A stretch of 64,000 nt of DNA from CAVRUD01 sp963849635. GTDB lineage: Bacteria > Chloroflexota > Chloroflexia > Thermomicrobiales > UBA6265. Below, one piece after another: positions 9,932 to 18,788 of the stretch; positions within the stretch are counted from its first letter, which is position 1; every line of letters begins with the position of its first letter. Location of the stretch: contig CAWKIA010000039.1 in assembly GCA_963849635.1 (NCBI GenBank), forward strand, positions 100,999-164,998, written 5' to 3'. The notes under the pieces are model-generated. The model searched no databases, was not told where the DNA came from, and saw only the letters and a list, made by a program, of their open reading frames with translations. Both the position numbers and the translations under genes were made by a program.

Positions 9932-11038
9932 TTAGGCAGTGGAGACGCTGCGATAGCGGTCGGCGAGCCGATGCGCGTAGTCGACGGTCCTGTCCGCCAG
10001 TGCCGCGGACGCGATCGACAGCACATTTTCGGCATTCGCCTGGGCAGCGTGTGAAAAATTATGCGAGCCGGTCAACACTGTGTCGTCGACGACGAGTGTC
10101 TTGACATGGAGAAAGTTGTGCGACTGCCCGGGCCGGTACGGCGTGCTGGGCTTGCCAACCAAATTTCCATAGGCGATCACATCCTGAACGGCCTGGATCT
10201 TCCAGGCGAGATCTTCACGCTCGCTCCACTGATGGAGCACGCCCGCCATCTGGGTGCCGTCGTAGACCCCCGTGATGTCGATCCTGCCCCGGGCAACGTG
10301 ATCGGCCAGGGCGCCTAGCAGCCGGCTGGACGTGAACAGCATCGAGCAAATGACGATTCGCGATGTCGCCCGGGCGACCCGCTTCGCGATCAGTTCGTTG
10401 ATCGCCTGCCCTTGTCCCGGAGAGAAGTCGACATCCGTTGGGGCTGGAGCGCCTTCGTATATCAATTCGTGGGGAGCGGTCGCGAACTTGCCGCTGGCCT
10501 CGACCCGGCCGCTGGACCAGAGTTGATCGAAGTCGCGCTTAAAATCACGGGCAAGCTCCGCTGAGGCGAGGGTCACGATCATGTTTTCCATTCGGTGCAT
10601 GGAATCGTCACTCAAATTGAGTGAGCCAGTCCATACTCGTTGCCCATCGACGATCACGTACTTGTGATGCATCAACGCGCGCATTCCGGTGATGGCCCGA
10701 ATTGACGTATGTGGGAGTCCTAGTTCCCCAATGCGCTCATGGGTCGTCACCGGCACGGGCTCCAGGCCGAGCGCCTCGACATCCTCGATTGTTTCTGGTT
10801 TATCGCCTGCGTCGTAGACGACCCGGATCCGCACTCCGGATTTTGCCCGCGCGGCCAGGGCGTCGCGGAGGATCGCCGCCGGCCCATCAGTCAGCCGGCA
10901 GTCATAGATGGCGACGTCGATGGTCTGCCTGGCCGTCTCTATGAACCCGGCGAGTTGACCAGCGGTCTCCACGGCGGGTTGGCCATTCTCCTCCAGAAAG
11001 ATGACACCAATCGTATCGTGGTCAGGTGGATGTGCCAT
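9932..11038 (-). CDS. phospholipase D-like protein with two HKD motifs
   Basis: A 368-residue PLD-superfamily protein with both catalytic half-sites. The first is HHKYVIVDG followed by GSLNLS, near residues 130-150. The second is HVKTLVVDD followed by GSHNFS, near residues 320-340. There is no signal peptide or membrane anchor, so it may be a cytosolic nuclease or phosphodiesterase rather than a lipase. Bacterial proteins of this type include cardiolipin synthases and Nuc endonucleases, but the short length and absence of membrane segments argue against cardiolipin synthase. ATG 11038 follows GGGGA by 5 nt; an in-frame ATG at 11050 is also possible. Head-to-head with the repeat-protein gene. 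Confidence 0.8.
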   Translation of the reverse strand: MAHPPDHDTIGVIFLEENGQPAVETAGQLAGFIETARQTIDVAIYDCRLTDGPAAILRDALAARAKSGVRIRVVYDAGDKPETIEDVEALGLEPVPVTTHERIGELGLPHTSIRAITGMRALMHHKYVIVDGQRVWTGSLNLSDDSMHRMENMIVTLASAELARDFKRDFDQLWSSGRVEASGKFATAPHELIYEGAPAPTDVDFSPGQGQAINELIAKRVARATSRIVICSMLFTSSRLLGALADHVARGRIDITGVYDGTQMAGVLHQWSEREDLAWKIQAVQDVIAYGNLVGKPSTPYRPGQSHNFLHVKTLVVDDTVLTGSHNFSHAAQANAENVLSIASAALADRTVDYAHRLADRYRSVSTA

Positions 11039-11158
11039 TCGATTCCCCATTCGGACTCACCAGGAGGACCATATGACCAGTTGCTCGTTTGGTACACTCC
11101 GGAGAGATTAGCGTGTTAAGCGGCTCCCAAAATGGGGATCGGATGATCGGAAGAGGAT

Positions 11159-11653
11159 ATGCCAACAGTTTTTGATCGCAAGGAAGCGTCGACGGCGACC
11201 TCCGAGACCGAAGAGTTGCTCCGGGCTGATGCCGGCGATGTCAATGCGACATCGGTGCGTCTGGAACGGTCCGGCGCCGATGCCATCCACGCCGAGCGAG
11301 TCACGTTGGACCGCTCCGGCGCTCGCTCGATTGAGGCCAAATCTGCCCAACTCGACCGTAGCGGTGTCATGCGCCTGACCGCCGACAATGCGGTGATCCA
11401 CGCCGGTTCCGCCGCGATCGTGAACGCCAAGGAGGCCCGGGTCTCCAAGAGCCGGGTTTTCGTGCTTCGATCCGACTCGACCAAACTCGAGCCTGGCGCC
11501 AAGGTGCTCCTGCATATCGGCCGCACAGTCGAGTCCCCTAACTCTTCAGTTGCTGGTGGCACTGCGGCTGGAGCGGCACTCGGAGCGCTGGCGATGGCGA
11601 TTGTCGCCGTGATCGTCAGGGCGGCCACTCGCGGCGGGCGAAGAGCGTCCTGA
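11159..11653 (+). CDS. 15-residue-repeat protein with C-terminal membrane anchor, function unknown
   Basis: A 164-residue protein I do not recognise. About residues 24-110 are built of six tandem units of near 15 residues, for example SGADAIHAERVTLDR, SGARSIEAKSAQLDR and SGVMRLTADNAVIHA. Alternating small and hydrophobic positions suggest a beta-solenoid, comparable in style to bactofilins, though no bactofilin domain is claimed. A glycine/alanine-rich hydrophobic helix (residues 135-155) precedes a basic tail GGRRAS, consistent with a tail-anchored protein facing the cytosol. ATG 11159 has AAGAGGA almost touching it, an unusually short spacing. A short YtxH-like gene follows 49 nt downstream and is probably co-transcribed. 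Confidence 0.65.
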   Translation: MPTVFDRKEASTATSETEELLRADAGDVNATSVRLERSGADAIHAERVTLDRSGARSIEAKSAQLDRSGVMRLTADNAVIHAGSAAIVNAKEARVSKSRVFVLRSDSTKLEPGAKVLLHIGRTVESPNSSVAGGTAAGAALGALAMAIVAVIVRAATRGGRRAS

Positions 11654-11702
11654 CGTCACGGTTTGCGGAATTGTCCAAAATGACTGCTTGCTGAGAGGTT
11701 GT

Positions 11703-12008
11703 ATGAGCGCATTGACGCGGCTGATGAAATTTGGTCTGGGCGGGATGGTTGGCGCTGCAATCGGTGGCGCAGCCACGTATTTTCTCGCTCCCCAAAGTGG
11801 AAATGAGCTCACGGGTAAGATCCACGCCAGAGTTGCCGAGGCGAAGCTGGCCGGCGCAGAAGCCCAGGCCCAAACCGAGCAGGCATTGATCAACCGCTTC
11901 AGGGCGAGGGTCCACGATCACGCCGCGCTGACCGCCACGGAGATGTCGGCGCGCTCGGCGGTGACTAAGGCCGCTCAGGATGTTGCGGTCGCGGGAACCT
12001 CCTCCTAG
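11703..12008 (+). CDS. small YtxH-like membrane protein
   Basis: 101 residues. An N-terminal hydrophobic glycine-rich segment (FGLGGMVGAAIGGAATYFLAP, residues 9-29) is followed by PQSGNELTGKI, the proline-glycine pattern typical of YtxH proteins. The rest is alanine-rich and helical, likely coiled. ATG 11703 has AGAGG about 5 nt upstream. YtxH proteins are stress-linked in Firmicutes, but no role is established here. Probably in one transcript with the upstream repeat protein; purK starts about 50 nt downstream. Confidence 0.65.
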   Translation: MSALTRLMKFGLGGMVGAAIGGAATYFLAPQSGNELTGKIHARVAEAKLAGAEAQAQTEQALINRFRARVHDHAALTATEMSARSAVTKAAQDVAVAGTSS

Positions 12009-12058
12009 TTGGCCGATCAATCTCGTGGGATTTGCCCAGAACCGGTATGCTCCTGTTC

Positions 12059-13207
12059 ATGAGCAGTGGGCCTCCACCATTCCGGGTAACGACTGTTGGG
12101 ATTGTTGGCGCGGGGCAACTCGCCCGCATGACCCTGCCCGTCGCTGAGTCGCTAGCGATCGACATCAAGCTCCTCTCCGAGCGGGATGACGACAGCGCCG
12201 CACTCGTCGGCAAGCATGTCGAGCTCGGTTCGCCTCAATCTCTCAGCGATCTACGCCAGTTTGCGATCGGATGTGACGTCGTGACGTTCGACCACGAGCT
12301 GGTCAACGCGGACGCAATCAAGACGCTTCAAGACGAGGGGCACGTGATCCGGCCATCGGCGGATGTCGTCGCCCTAGTCCAGGACAAGCTCGCCCAACGT
12401 GAATTGATGCGATCTCTTGACCTCCCCATTCCCGCCTTCGAGGTCGTCAACGGCGCCTCGACAATTGAGTCGTTTTCCGCGGCCCACGGCTGGCCCCTTG
12501 TGGCAAAGACAATTCGGGGCGGATACGACGGGCGCGGTGTATGGGTTCTACGCGACGACCATGAGGCCCACCAACTTCTGAACAGTGTGGGAGCCAGTGC
12601 CGGAATCCTCTTCGAGGAATGGATTCCAATCGACCGGGAGGTCGCGTCGATTGTCGCGCGACGGCCAAATGGCGAGATGGCGGTTTATCCGCTCGTCGAG
12701 ACGGTCCAAGTCGATGGGATTTGCCACGAGTTGAGGGCGCCGGCTGGCGAGAATGACGGAATCATCGAAGCGGCACGTGAGATAGCGCAGACGATCGCCG
12801 AGGCGATTCGGCTCGAAGGACTGCTCGCCGTCGAGCTGTTCGTTTCCGGTGGCCGGTTGATCGTCAATGAACTGGCCGCCAGGCCGCACAACTCGGGACA
12901 CTTCACGATCGAGGGCTGCCGGACATCGCAGTTTGCCCAGCACGTGCGGGCAGTTCTTGATCTGCCATTGGGAGACACCAACCTCACCGCTCCAGCGGTG
13001 GCAACGGTGAACGTCCTTGGTGGATCGGAACCCGTCGATCCGCGCTCCAGACTCCCAGCCGCCCTTCGTGTCCCTGGGTGTACTCCCCACCTCTATGGCA
13101 AAGGGTATCGACCGGGGCGCAAGTTGGGGCACGTCACCGCCATTGGTGAAGATCCAGACGAGACCATGGCTAGGGCTCGGACACGCCGCAAAGCTGCTGG
13201 TCAGTAG
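12059..13207 (+). CDS. purK: N5-carboxyaminoimidazole ribonucleotide synthase PurK
   Basis: ATP-dependent carboxylation of AIR to N5-CAIR in purine synthesis. The 382-residue protein has the N-terminal nucleotide motif GIVGAGQLARM and the ATP-grasp core TIRGGYDGRGVWVL. Catalytic acidic positions are in VELFVSGGRLIVNELAARPHNSGH, written here as VELFVSG and NELAARPHNSGH, the PurK signature. The start is uncertain: ATG 12059 sits closest to the conserved fold, with ATG 12047 and TTG 12032 in frame; none has a clear ribosome site. purE follows 16 nt downstream, so the two steps of AIR-to-CAIR conversion are co-expressed, in the order purK-purE. Confidence 0.93.
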   Translation: MSSGPPPFRVTTVGIVGAGQLARMTLPVAESLAIDIKLLSERDDDSAALVGKHVELGSPQSLSDLRQFAIGCDVVTFDHELVNADAIKTLQDEGHVIRPSADVVALVQDKLAQRELMRSLDLPIPAFEVVNGASTIESFSAAHGWPLVAKTIRGGYDGRGVWVLRDDHEAHQLLNSVGASAGILFEEWIPIDREVASIVARRPNGEMAVYPLVETVQVDGICHELRAPAGENDGIIEAAREIAQTIAEAIRLEGLLAVELFVSGGRLIVNELAARPHNSGHFTIEGCRTSQFAQHVRAVLDLPLGDTNLTAPAVATVNVLGGSEPVDPRSRLPAALRVPGCTPHLYGKGYRPGRKLGHVTAIGEDPDETMARARTRRKAAGQ

Positions 13208-13223
13208 CGAGGAGTAGGGTTGG

Positions 13224-13739
13224 GTGACTGAGCGGTCGGGCACGCCGCTGGTTGGCGTAGCGATGGGAAGCGATTCTGATCTGCCAGTGATGCAGGCAGC
13301 AATTGATGCCCTGGCAGAGTTTGCAATCCCGTATGAGGTCCGGATTCTTTCCGCCCACCGCACACCGGATGAGATGCTCGCTTACGCCCGGTCCGCGTCC
13401 GAACGCGGACTAAAAGTGATTATCGCCGGAGCAGGCGGGGCCGCTCACCTTCCCGGGATGCTGGCATCGGCCACGCCGCTGCCGGTGATCGGCGTCCCAG
13501 TTCCTATCACCCAGCTAAATGGACTGGACGCCCTGCTCTCGATCGTGCAAATGCCAGGGGGAATCCCGGTGGCCACCGTCGCGATCGGTGGCGCCCGCAA
13601 CGCCGGACTGCTCGCGGTCAGGATTCTCGGGACCTGGGATCTGGCCCTGCGCGAGCAAATGGCGGACTTCCAGGCCGAACTCGCAAACACGGTCCGGTCA
13701 AAAGACCGGACCGTGCAAGCGCAATTCAACCAGGGCTGA
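13224..13739 (+). CDS. purE: N5-CAIR mutase PurE (class I)
   Basis: Converts N5-CAIR, the PurK product, to CAIR. 171 residues with the class I features MGSDSD (residues 14-19), SAHRTPD with the catalytic His, and the AGGAAHLPGM glycine-rich loop. Presence of purK confirms the N5-CAIR route rather than direct AIR carboxylation. GTG 13224 is preceded by GAGGAG at 13209-13214 with 9-nt spacing. Convergent with pyrG (7 nt between stops). Confidence 0.95.
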   Translation: MTERSGTPLVGVAMGSDSDLPVMQAAIDALAEFAIPYEVRILSAHRTPDEMLAYARSASERGLKVIIAGAGGAAHLPGMLASATPLPVIGVPVPITQLNGLDALLSIVQMPGGIPVATVAIGGARNAGLLAVRILGTWDLALREQMADFQAELANTVRSKDRTVQAQFNQG

Positions 13740-13746
13740 GACGGAG

Positions 13747-15433
13747 TCAGTCGACCGCGGCGGAGACGAGATCTTCGACCGGGTACTGCGTTGTGATTAC
13801 GGCGCCGTTGAGAGGTAGTGCCCGCTGCGCTCCTTCTGGGAGCGAGGCCTTGGCGGCTCCGACGAAATCACGGAAGAGCGGGTGAGGGCGAGTCGGCCGG
13901 CTGCGGAATTCCGGATGGAATTGGACGCCGACGAAAAATGGGTGATCCTTCAGCTCCATGATCTCGGCCAGATTTCCATCTGGGGAGACGCCGCTGACGA
14001 TCAGGCCGGCGGCCTCAAGCTGGGGCCGGTAAGTGTTGCTCACTTCGAACCGATGGCGGTGGCGCTCGAAGACGCTTGGGTCACCGTAGGCTCTGGCGGC
14101 GATGGTGGTCGATTCGAGTCGGCACGGCCAAAGGCCGAGGCGCATCGTCCCGCCCATTTCGACTCCGTGTTGGCCCGGCATCAGGTCGATGACCGGATGG
14201 GGAGTCTCGGGATCGATCTCGGACGAATTGGCCCGTTCGAGGCCGCAGACATTGCGGGCGAACTCGATCACCGCCATGTGCAGGCCGTAGCAGATGCCGA
14301 AGTAGGGAATGCCGTGCTCGCGGGCGAACCGGGCGGCGGCGATCTTGCCCTCGGTCCCGCGAGGACCAAACCCTGGACCGACGAGAACACCCGAAACCCG
14401 GCGCAACGCCCGCTCCAGATCCTCCGGTCGCGGTCGTCTCGGAGTTGATCCATTCGATGTCGACGTTGACGTCTTCGGCCAGACCCGCGTGGGCAAGTGA
14501 CTCGGCGATGCTCATGTAGGAATCGTGCAGATCGACGTACTTGCCGACGAGGGCGATTTTCACCGAGCCGCGCGGGCGCTTGATTCGCTCGACAAGATTC
14601 CGCCATTCGGCAAGGTCCGGCTCCCGCTGCGACAATCCGAAGTAGTTGGCAATGTAGCCGCCGAGACCCGATTCTTCCAGCATGAGGGGCACTTCGTAGA
14701 TCGTGTCGGCGGTGGGCATGGGGATGACCGCTTCCCGCTCGACGTCGCAGAAGAGGGCGATCTTTTCCTTGACTTCCTCGGGGATCTCGCGGTCCGCCCG
14801 GCAGACGATCACATCCGGCTGGATACCCATCGAGCGCAGTTCGCGCACGCTCTGCTGGGTCGGCTTTGTCTTCATCTCACCGGTGCTGCCGATTTCAGGA
14901 AGCAGCGTGACGTGGATGTAGAGGGCGTTCTGGCGGCCGACTTCGCGCCGCATCTGGCGGATCGCCTCGATGAACGCCTGACCCTCGATGTCGCCGACGG
15001 TCCCGCCGACTTCGACGATGACGACATCCGACTCGTGCTGGCGAGAGGCGAGCTTGATCCGGGACTTGATCTCGTTGGTGATGTGGGGGATGACCTGGAT
15101 CGTGCCGCCGAGATAGTCGCCGCGGCGTTCCTTGGCGATCACCGCCGAGTAGACCTGGCCGGTGGTGACGTTCGAGGCCCGGGAGAGGTTCTCGTCGGTG
15201 AACCGTTCGTAGTGGCCGAGGTCGAGGTCGGTCTCGGCGCCATCGTCGGTGACGAAGACCTCGCCGTGCTGATACGGCGACATCGTGCCCGGATCGACAT
15301 TGAGGTAAGGGTCGAGCTTCATGATCGAGACGCTGGCGCCGCGGCTCTTGATCAGGCGCCCAATCGACGCCGTGGTGATGCCCTTACCGACTGATGAGGC
15401 GACCCCGCCCGTCACGAAGATGTACTTCGGCAT
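13747..15433 (-). CDS. pyrG: CTP synthase PyrG, one frameshift
   Basis: Makes CTP from UTP, ATP and glutamine. The N-terminal synthase domain starts MPKYIFVTGGVASSVGKGI and includes SIMKLDPYLNVDPGTMSP and the GTVGDIEG motif. The C-terminal glutamine amidotransferase shows the Cys nucleophile in YFGICYG and the His-Glu pair in FHPEF. The frame shifts by one base near 14425-14440: the upstream frame ends DIEWINSETT and the downstream frame resumes RPRPEDLERAL. The total length of 1687 nt fits one inserted base. Since CTP synthase is normally essential and both halves are well conserved, sequence error is the likeliest cause. The full protein would be about 561 residues, the family norm plus a few. 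Confidence 0.9.
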
Positions 15434-15514
15434 TTCCGTCTCCCCGGGATGCGCGCCGTCAGTCGAGCCACTGCCTACCGAAAAAGTCTGTCGATTGCCT
15501 CGTCTTCCGTGCTG

Positions 15515-16171
15515 CTATCTGCGGGCGGCTTCTGCCTCCGGCCGCAACACCACAAGCCGCATGACTTCTGTCAGTTCAGACGCGCGAAGAGCGAGTTTGT
15601 CTTCTGGCTCTGGTACCGGTACGCCCAGGTGCTTGCAGAAATCTTCGACCGTTCCCAGCGACTTGTCGCCGATCTCGGTCTGATACTGCATCGGGATGAC
15701 GAGCTTGGGCTCCAGCGCGGTGACGACCTCGGCCGCGACGGTCGGGCTCATCACGTCGCCACCTCCGGCCGGAACCAGGAGAACGTCGACGTTGCTCAGG
15801 GCTTCAGCGTTTTCCTCGGTCAGGGCATGGCCGAGATCGCCCAGATGGCAGATCCGCATGCCCTCAACCTCGATGATGTAGATGGTGTTGTAGCCGCGGA
15901 GCTTGCCCTTCTCGTCGTCGTGGTAGGTGCGGATGCCGGTGATGAAGATGTCGTGCATCTCGTACTCGCCGGGACCACGCACGGATTGGTACTCGGACTT
16001 GATCAGTCCAAGGTTGGCGTGTCCCTTGTGCTCGTGGGAGATAGTGACGACATCGGCGGTCTGCTTAGCGACCGCAAAGCCGGTCGAGCGGTCAACCGGG
16101 TCGGTGAGTACCGTCGCCTCGCGGGCGCGGATCCGAAAGCAATTGTGTCCTAGCCAACGAAACTCAGCCAT
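15515..16171 (-). CDS. UPF0173 metal-dependent hydrolase (metallo-beta-lactamase fold)
   Basis: 218 residues, opening MAEFRWLGHNCFRI as in UPF0173 proteins. Metal-ligand motifs of the fold are SHEHKGHA (in place of HxHxDH) near residue 47 and HLGDLGH near residue 110. ATG 16171 is chosen because upstream in-frame sequence has no family similarity. Substrate is unknown. Close to pyrG (81 nt) on the same strand, but a functional link is not evident. Confidence 0.82.
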   Translation of the reverse strand: MAEFRWLGHNCFRIRAREATVLTDPVDRSTGFAVAKQTADVVTISHEHKGHANLGLIKSEYQSVRGPGEYEMHDIFITGIRTYHDDEKGKLRGYNTIYIIEVEGMRICHLGDLGHALTEENAEALSNVDVLLVPAGGGDVMSPTVAAEVVTALEPKLVIPMQYQTEIGDKSLGTVEDFCKHLGVPVPEPEDKLALRASELTEVMRLVVLRPEAEAARR

Positions 16172-16456
16172 TGCCCACCAAAGAACAGCGTCGAGGCAGC
16201 GATCGGGCCTCGACGCACGCAAAAATCGAGCCAGGTCGCAGATCCCCTCAATCCGGCTCGACGGGTGACGTGAGCGCGGGTCGCGGGGGCGAGCTTCCAA
16301 AGCTACGAAAAAACGATCGCAAAAGAGGGGGCTAGCAGGCGCCGGGAAAAACGAATGACCGCGAACGATCCTACGGCCTCTCTCAGTGTACCACGGGGCA
16401 TCGCGTCGTCCAAGAGTTAATCCGAACACGTGTGCGCGTGTACGGCCACCGGCTTC

Positions 16457-17182
16457 TTACTCGGAATCACCGTCGCCTTCATGGTCCTCGTCGCCCTCGG
16501 CCTCGCCAAACACCCGCTGCAATACCGGCCCAATGACGTCAAATCCATAGCCGCGTCTACCGAGAAATCCCGCCAACCGTCGTCTGGCAACCTGTGGATC
16601 GAGGCCGGAATACGAACGAAGCTTGCCGTTTGCCAGTTCAAGCGCTGCGGCGAACTCGTCTGGTTCGGCGGCGTCGATGGCGGAACGCGCGACCTCGCGG
16701 TCGACCCCTTTGTGACGGAGTTCCTGCTCCAGCAGCCTTCTTCCCCTGGGTCGGTTGGCCTCGCGGTTTTCCACCCAGTACCGGGCGAAGTCGGCGTCAT
16801 CGACGTAATTCCAACCTTCGAGCCGCTGCAGCGCCTCCTCGATCGCTGGTTCCGCGAAACCATTTTGCTTCAGCCGGGAGCGCACCTCCTGGCTTGATCT
16901 CGGCCGACGGGCCAGGAGATTGAGGGCAGATCCGGTCGCTCGCCCTACTTCATCTTTGGCCACAAGCGCCTTGACCCGGTCGGTGTCAAGCTCCTCACCG
17001 ACACGCACGCCTTCGGTCAGCGCAATCTCCAGCGAGATGCCGAAGGAGAACTTGCCATCGATGAACACGCTAACCCGCTCCGGATCACGAACCTGGGATT
17101 TCATCTCGGTTACGGTGCCGCCCTCTAGCGTCGGAGGGGGGAGAGCATCCACGTTTGGTCTTCGTCGTCGCCGGTTGAACAT
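16457..17182 (-). CDS. recX: regulatory protein RecX
   Basis: Modulator of RecA filament growth. 241 residues: a variable N-terminal strand segment (VSVFIDGKFSFGIS), then three-helix RecX repeats marked by LLARRPRSSQEVRSRL, YVDDADFARYWVENR and RRLAGFLGRRGYGFDVI. The extreme C-terminus is acidic (GEAEGDEDHEGDGDSE), probably a disordered tail. recA is not in the window. No strong ribosome site was identified at ATG 17182; a shorter start at the downstream ATG (TEMKSQ) is possible. Confidence 0.88.
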   Translation of the reverse strand: MFNRRRRRPNVDALPPPTLEGGTVTEMKSQVRDPERVSVFIDGKFSFGISLEIALTEGVRVGEELDTDRVKALVAKDEVGRATGSALNLLARRPRSSQEVRSRLKQNGFAEPAIEEALQRLEGWNYVDDADFARYWVENREANRPRGRRLLEQELRHKGVDREVARSAIDAAEPDEFAAALELANGKLRSYSGLDPQVARRRLAGFLGRRGYGFDVIGPVLQRVFGEAEGDEDHEGDGDSE

Positions 17183-17555
17183 CGTCGTTCCTTACCCCCG
17201 GGCGAACCTCAACAATCGAACACACCTCGGCCGCATGGTACTGGACTCATGATTGAAGGGTGAGTCCCGACTCGCGATTCAGGGAGGTTGAGCTCTCGAG
17301 TACGGCCTTTGGGTGAATGACCTAGGATCATTGGAACACCCGAAGTTTGTATCTTGCGCTACTGACCGGTACCTGAGAAAAGTGTCTCTGCGATGGAGAT
17401 TTGTGCCTAGGAATGCAAGGTCCGACGATCACCCGCGCCGTCGTATTCGGTTGACGAGATACCACGCACGTCGAGATCCGCCGTCGCGACGGCGTGCAAA
17501 TGCCTTCCGTGCGGACGAACCTTCGTTTTCGCGATCATTCGCCGGAAGCGGTACT
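17183..17555. other. intergenic region without recognised gene
   Basis: Stretch between recX (leftward) and the SH3/L,D-transpeptidase gene (rightward). Short open frames are present but lack ribosome sites or recognisable similarity. The only structured elements I see are the promoter-like sequence and dyad just downstream (17556-17585). Confidence 0.5.
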
Positions 17556-17585
17556 TTGACATTGTGTCACTATTTCGAAGGTAAT
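17556..17585 (+). promoter_or_regulatory. candidate sigma-70 promoter overlapped by a perfect dyad
   Basis: TTGACA at 17556-17561 matches the -35 consensus exactly. With an 18-nt spacer, GGTAAT at 17580-17585 is a weak -10. The -35 is embedded in the perfect inverted repeat TGACA-TTG-TGTCA (17557-17569), a typical position for a repressor operator. It lies about 155 nt upstream of the SH3/L,D-transpeptidase gene. The bound regulator is unknown. Confidence 0.4.
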
Positions 17586-17739
17586 TGCGGTAAATCTACG
17601 TTCCAATCCTGTCATTGCCCGATTGTGCCCTTACTGAGTACAGTGTTCATGCTTTGCAGGGCGCGTTGATCAAGTTGGCAATCGCGCCCGAGAGCTCCCC
17701 GCACAATTCAAACCCCGCGAGATCCAGGGGGCTGGGCCG

Positions 17740-18705
17740 ATGGCACGTTCGGCAGGAGTGGAGGGACTCCATGTCCGGCGCGGCGGCTTTGCCGTCGTTC
17801 GGCGTGGACTGGTTTTCGCAGTGGTGCTGGCGCTGCTCGGAGTGGGATGGCTGGCCCCAAGAGCAGAGGCGGCATCCGGTGAGGCTATCGTCGCGACCGA
17901 TGTGTTGAATGTACGCGCGGAGCCTTGGCTCGGCGCCGAGATACTCAATCAGGTTGTGTGGGGGGAATCACTTTGGATTTTAGACGGACCGACCGAGGGT
18001 AACTGGTACCACGTCAGCTACTGGGGTGATTTCACCGGTTGGGTATTCGGCGATTATCTGAGCATTGGCGGTGTCGGCGGCTACGCCGTGGAAGCGCCAA
18101 TGAGCGGCGATGCCGGCCTCGGCATCGCGGCGTGGGTCGGAACCGACGCGCTCAACGTTCGGGCCTCCCCTTCGCAGAACGCGGAAGCGATCGACCTTGT
18201 CTGGTCGGGTGATTCGGTCACGGTCATCGGGTACGAACAAAACGGTTACGTCCCGATCAGTCACTGGAGCGGACACGCCTGGATTTTGGCGTCGAGCGTC
18301 GGCTACGACGGTCCGGCCGGGGCCGAGCGGTGGATCGATATCGACCGTAGTTCGTCGATGGTGACACTCTTTGAAGGCGATGTCGCTCTGGCGTCCTATT
18401 GGTCTGCCCAAGGGCGCGACCAGAGCGACGACGGCTTCTACGCCACTGCAAACGGTACCTACTACGTCTTCTCCAAAGAACAGGGGTTGGTCTGGACCGA
18501 CTGGGGCCAGGTCTACATCACCGATTGGGTCGGCTTCGATCCGTATCGACACAATGGTTTCCACTCGTACTCGAAGGACGAGAACGGAAACATCATGGAG
18601 AACGGGTCGGCACCCACCGGGGGATGTGTCGCCCTTGGACCTGGGGCCTCCAGCGCGGTCTTCGACTTCGCGCGGCTTGGCACTCGTGTCGAGGTTCACT
18701 GGTAA
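17740..18705 (+). CDS. secreted protein with two SH3b-like repeats and an L,D-transpeptidase-like domain
   Basis: 321 residues. The N-terminus is basic then hydrophobic (GLVFAVVLALLGVGWLAP), a signal peptide with cleavage near AEAASG. Two SH3b repeats follow, marked by TDVLNVRAEPWLGAEI (about residue 52) and TDALNVRASPSQNAEA (about residue 133); these usually bind cell-wall peptides. The last 120 residues match the YkuD fold, with HNGFHSYS and the Cys motif TGGCVALG in place of SHGCVR. Role: peptidoglycan cross-linking or cell-wall anchoring, by inference. The start could be later than 17740 because no clear ribosome site is visible. Confidence 0.8.
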   Translation: MARSAGVEGLHVRRGGFAVVRRGLVFAVVLALLGVGWLAPRAEAASGEAIVATDVLNVRAEPWLGAEILNQVVWGESLWILDGPTEGNWYHVSYWGDFTGWVFGDYLSIGGVGGYAVEAPMSGDAGLGIAAWVGTDALNVRASPSQNAEAIDLVWSGDSVTVIGYEQNGYVPISHWSGHAWILASSVGYDGPAGAERWIDIDRSSSMVTLFEGDVALASYWSAQGRDQSDDGFYATANGTYYVFSKEQGLVWTDWGQVYITDWVGFDPYRHNGFHSYSKDENGNIMENGSAPTGGCVALGPGASSAVFDFARLGTRVEVHW

Positions 18706-18724
18706 CCTCGTGCTTGCGGATCAC

Positions 18725-18768
18725 GCAACGACGAGGGGCGGCGCTTCTGCGCCGCCCCTCGTCGTTGC
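18725..18768. terminator. bidirectional terminator-like hairpin
   Basis: A perfect 20-bp stem (arms 18725-18744 and 18749-18768, loop TTCT) between two convergent genes. There is no T run on either side, so it would rely on stem strength; location and symmetry fit a terminator shared by the SH3/L,D-transpeptidase and ferritin-like genes. Confidence 0.75.
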
Positions 18769-18788
18769 ATTCGGAACCGAAGCGCCGG

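Noticed and set aside
14525..15394. 289-codon plus-strand open frame
   Set aside because: Antisense to the well-conserved N-terminal domain of pyrG.
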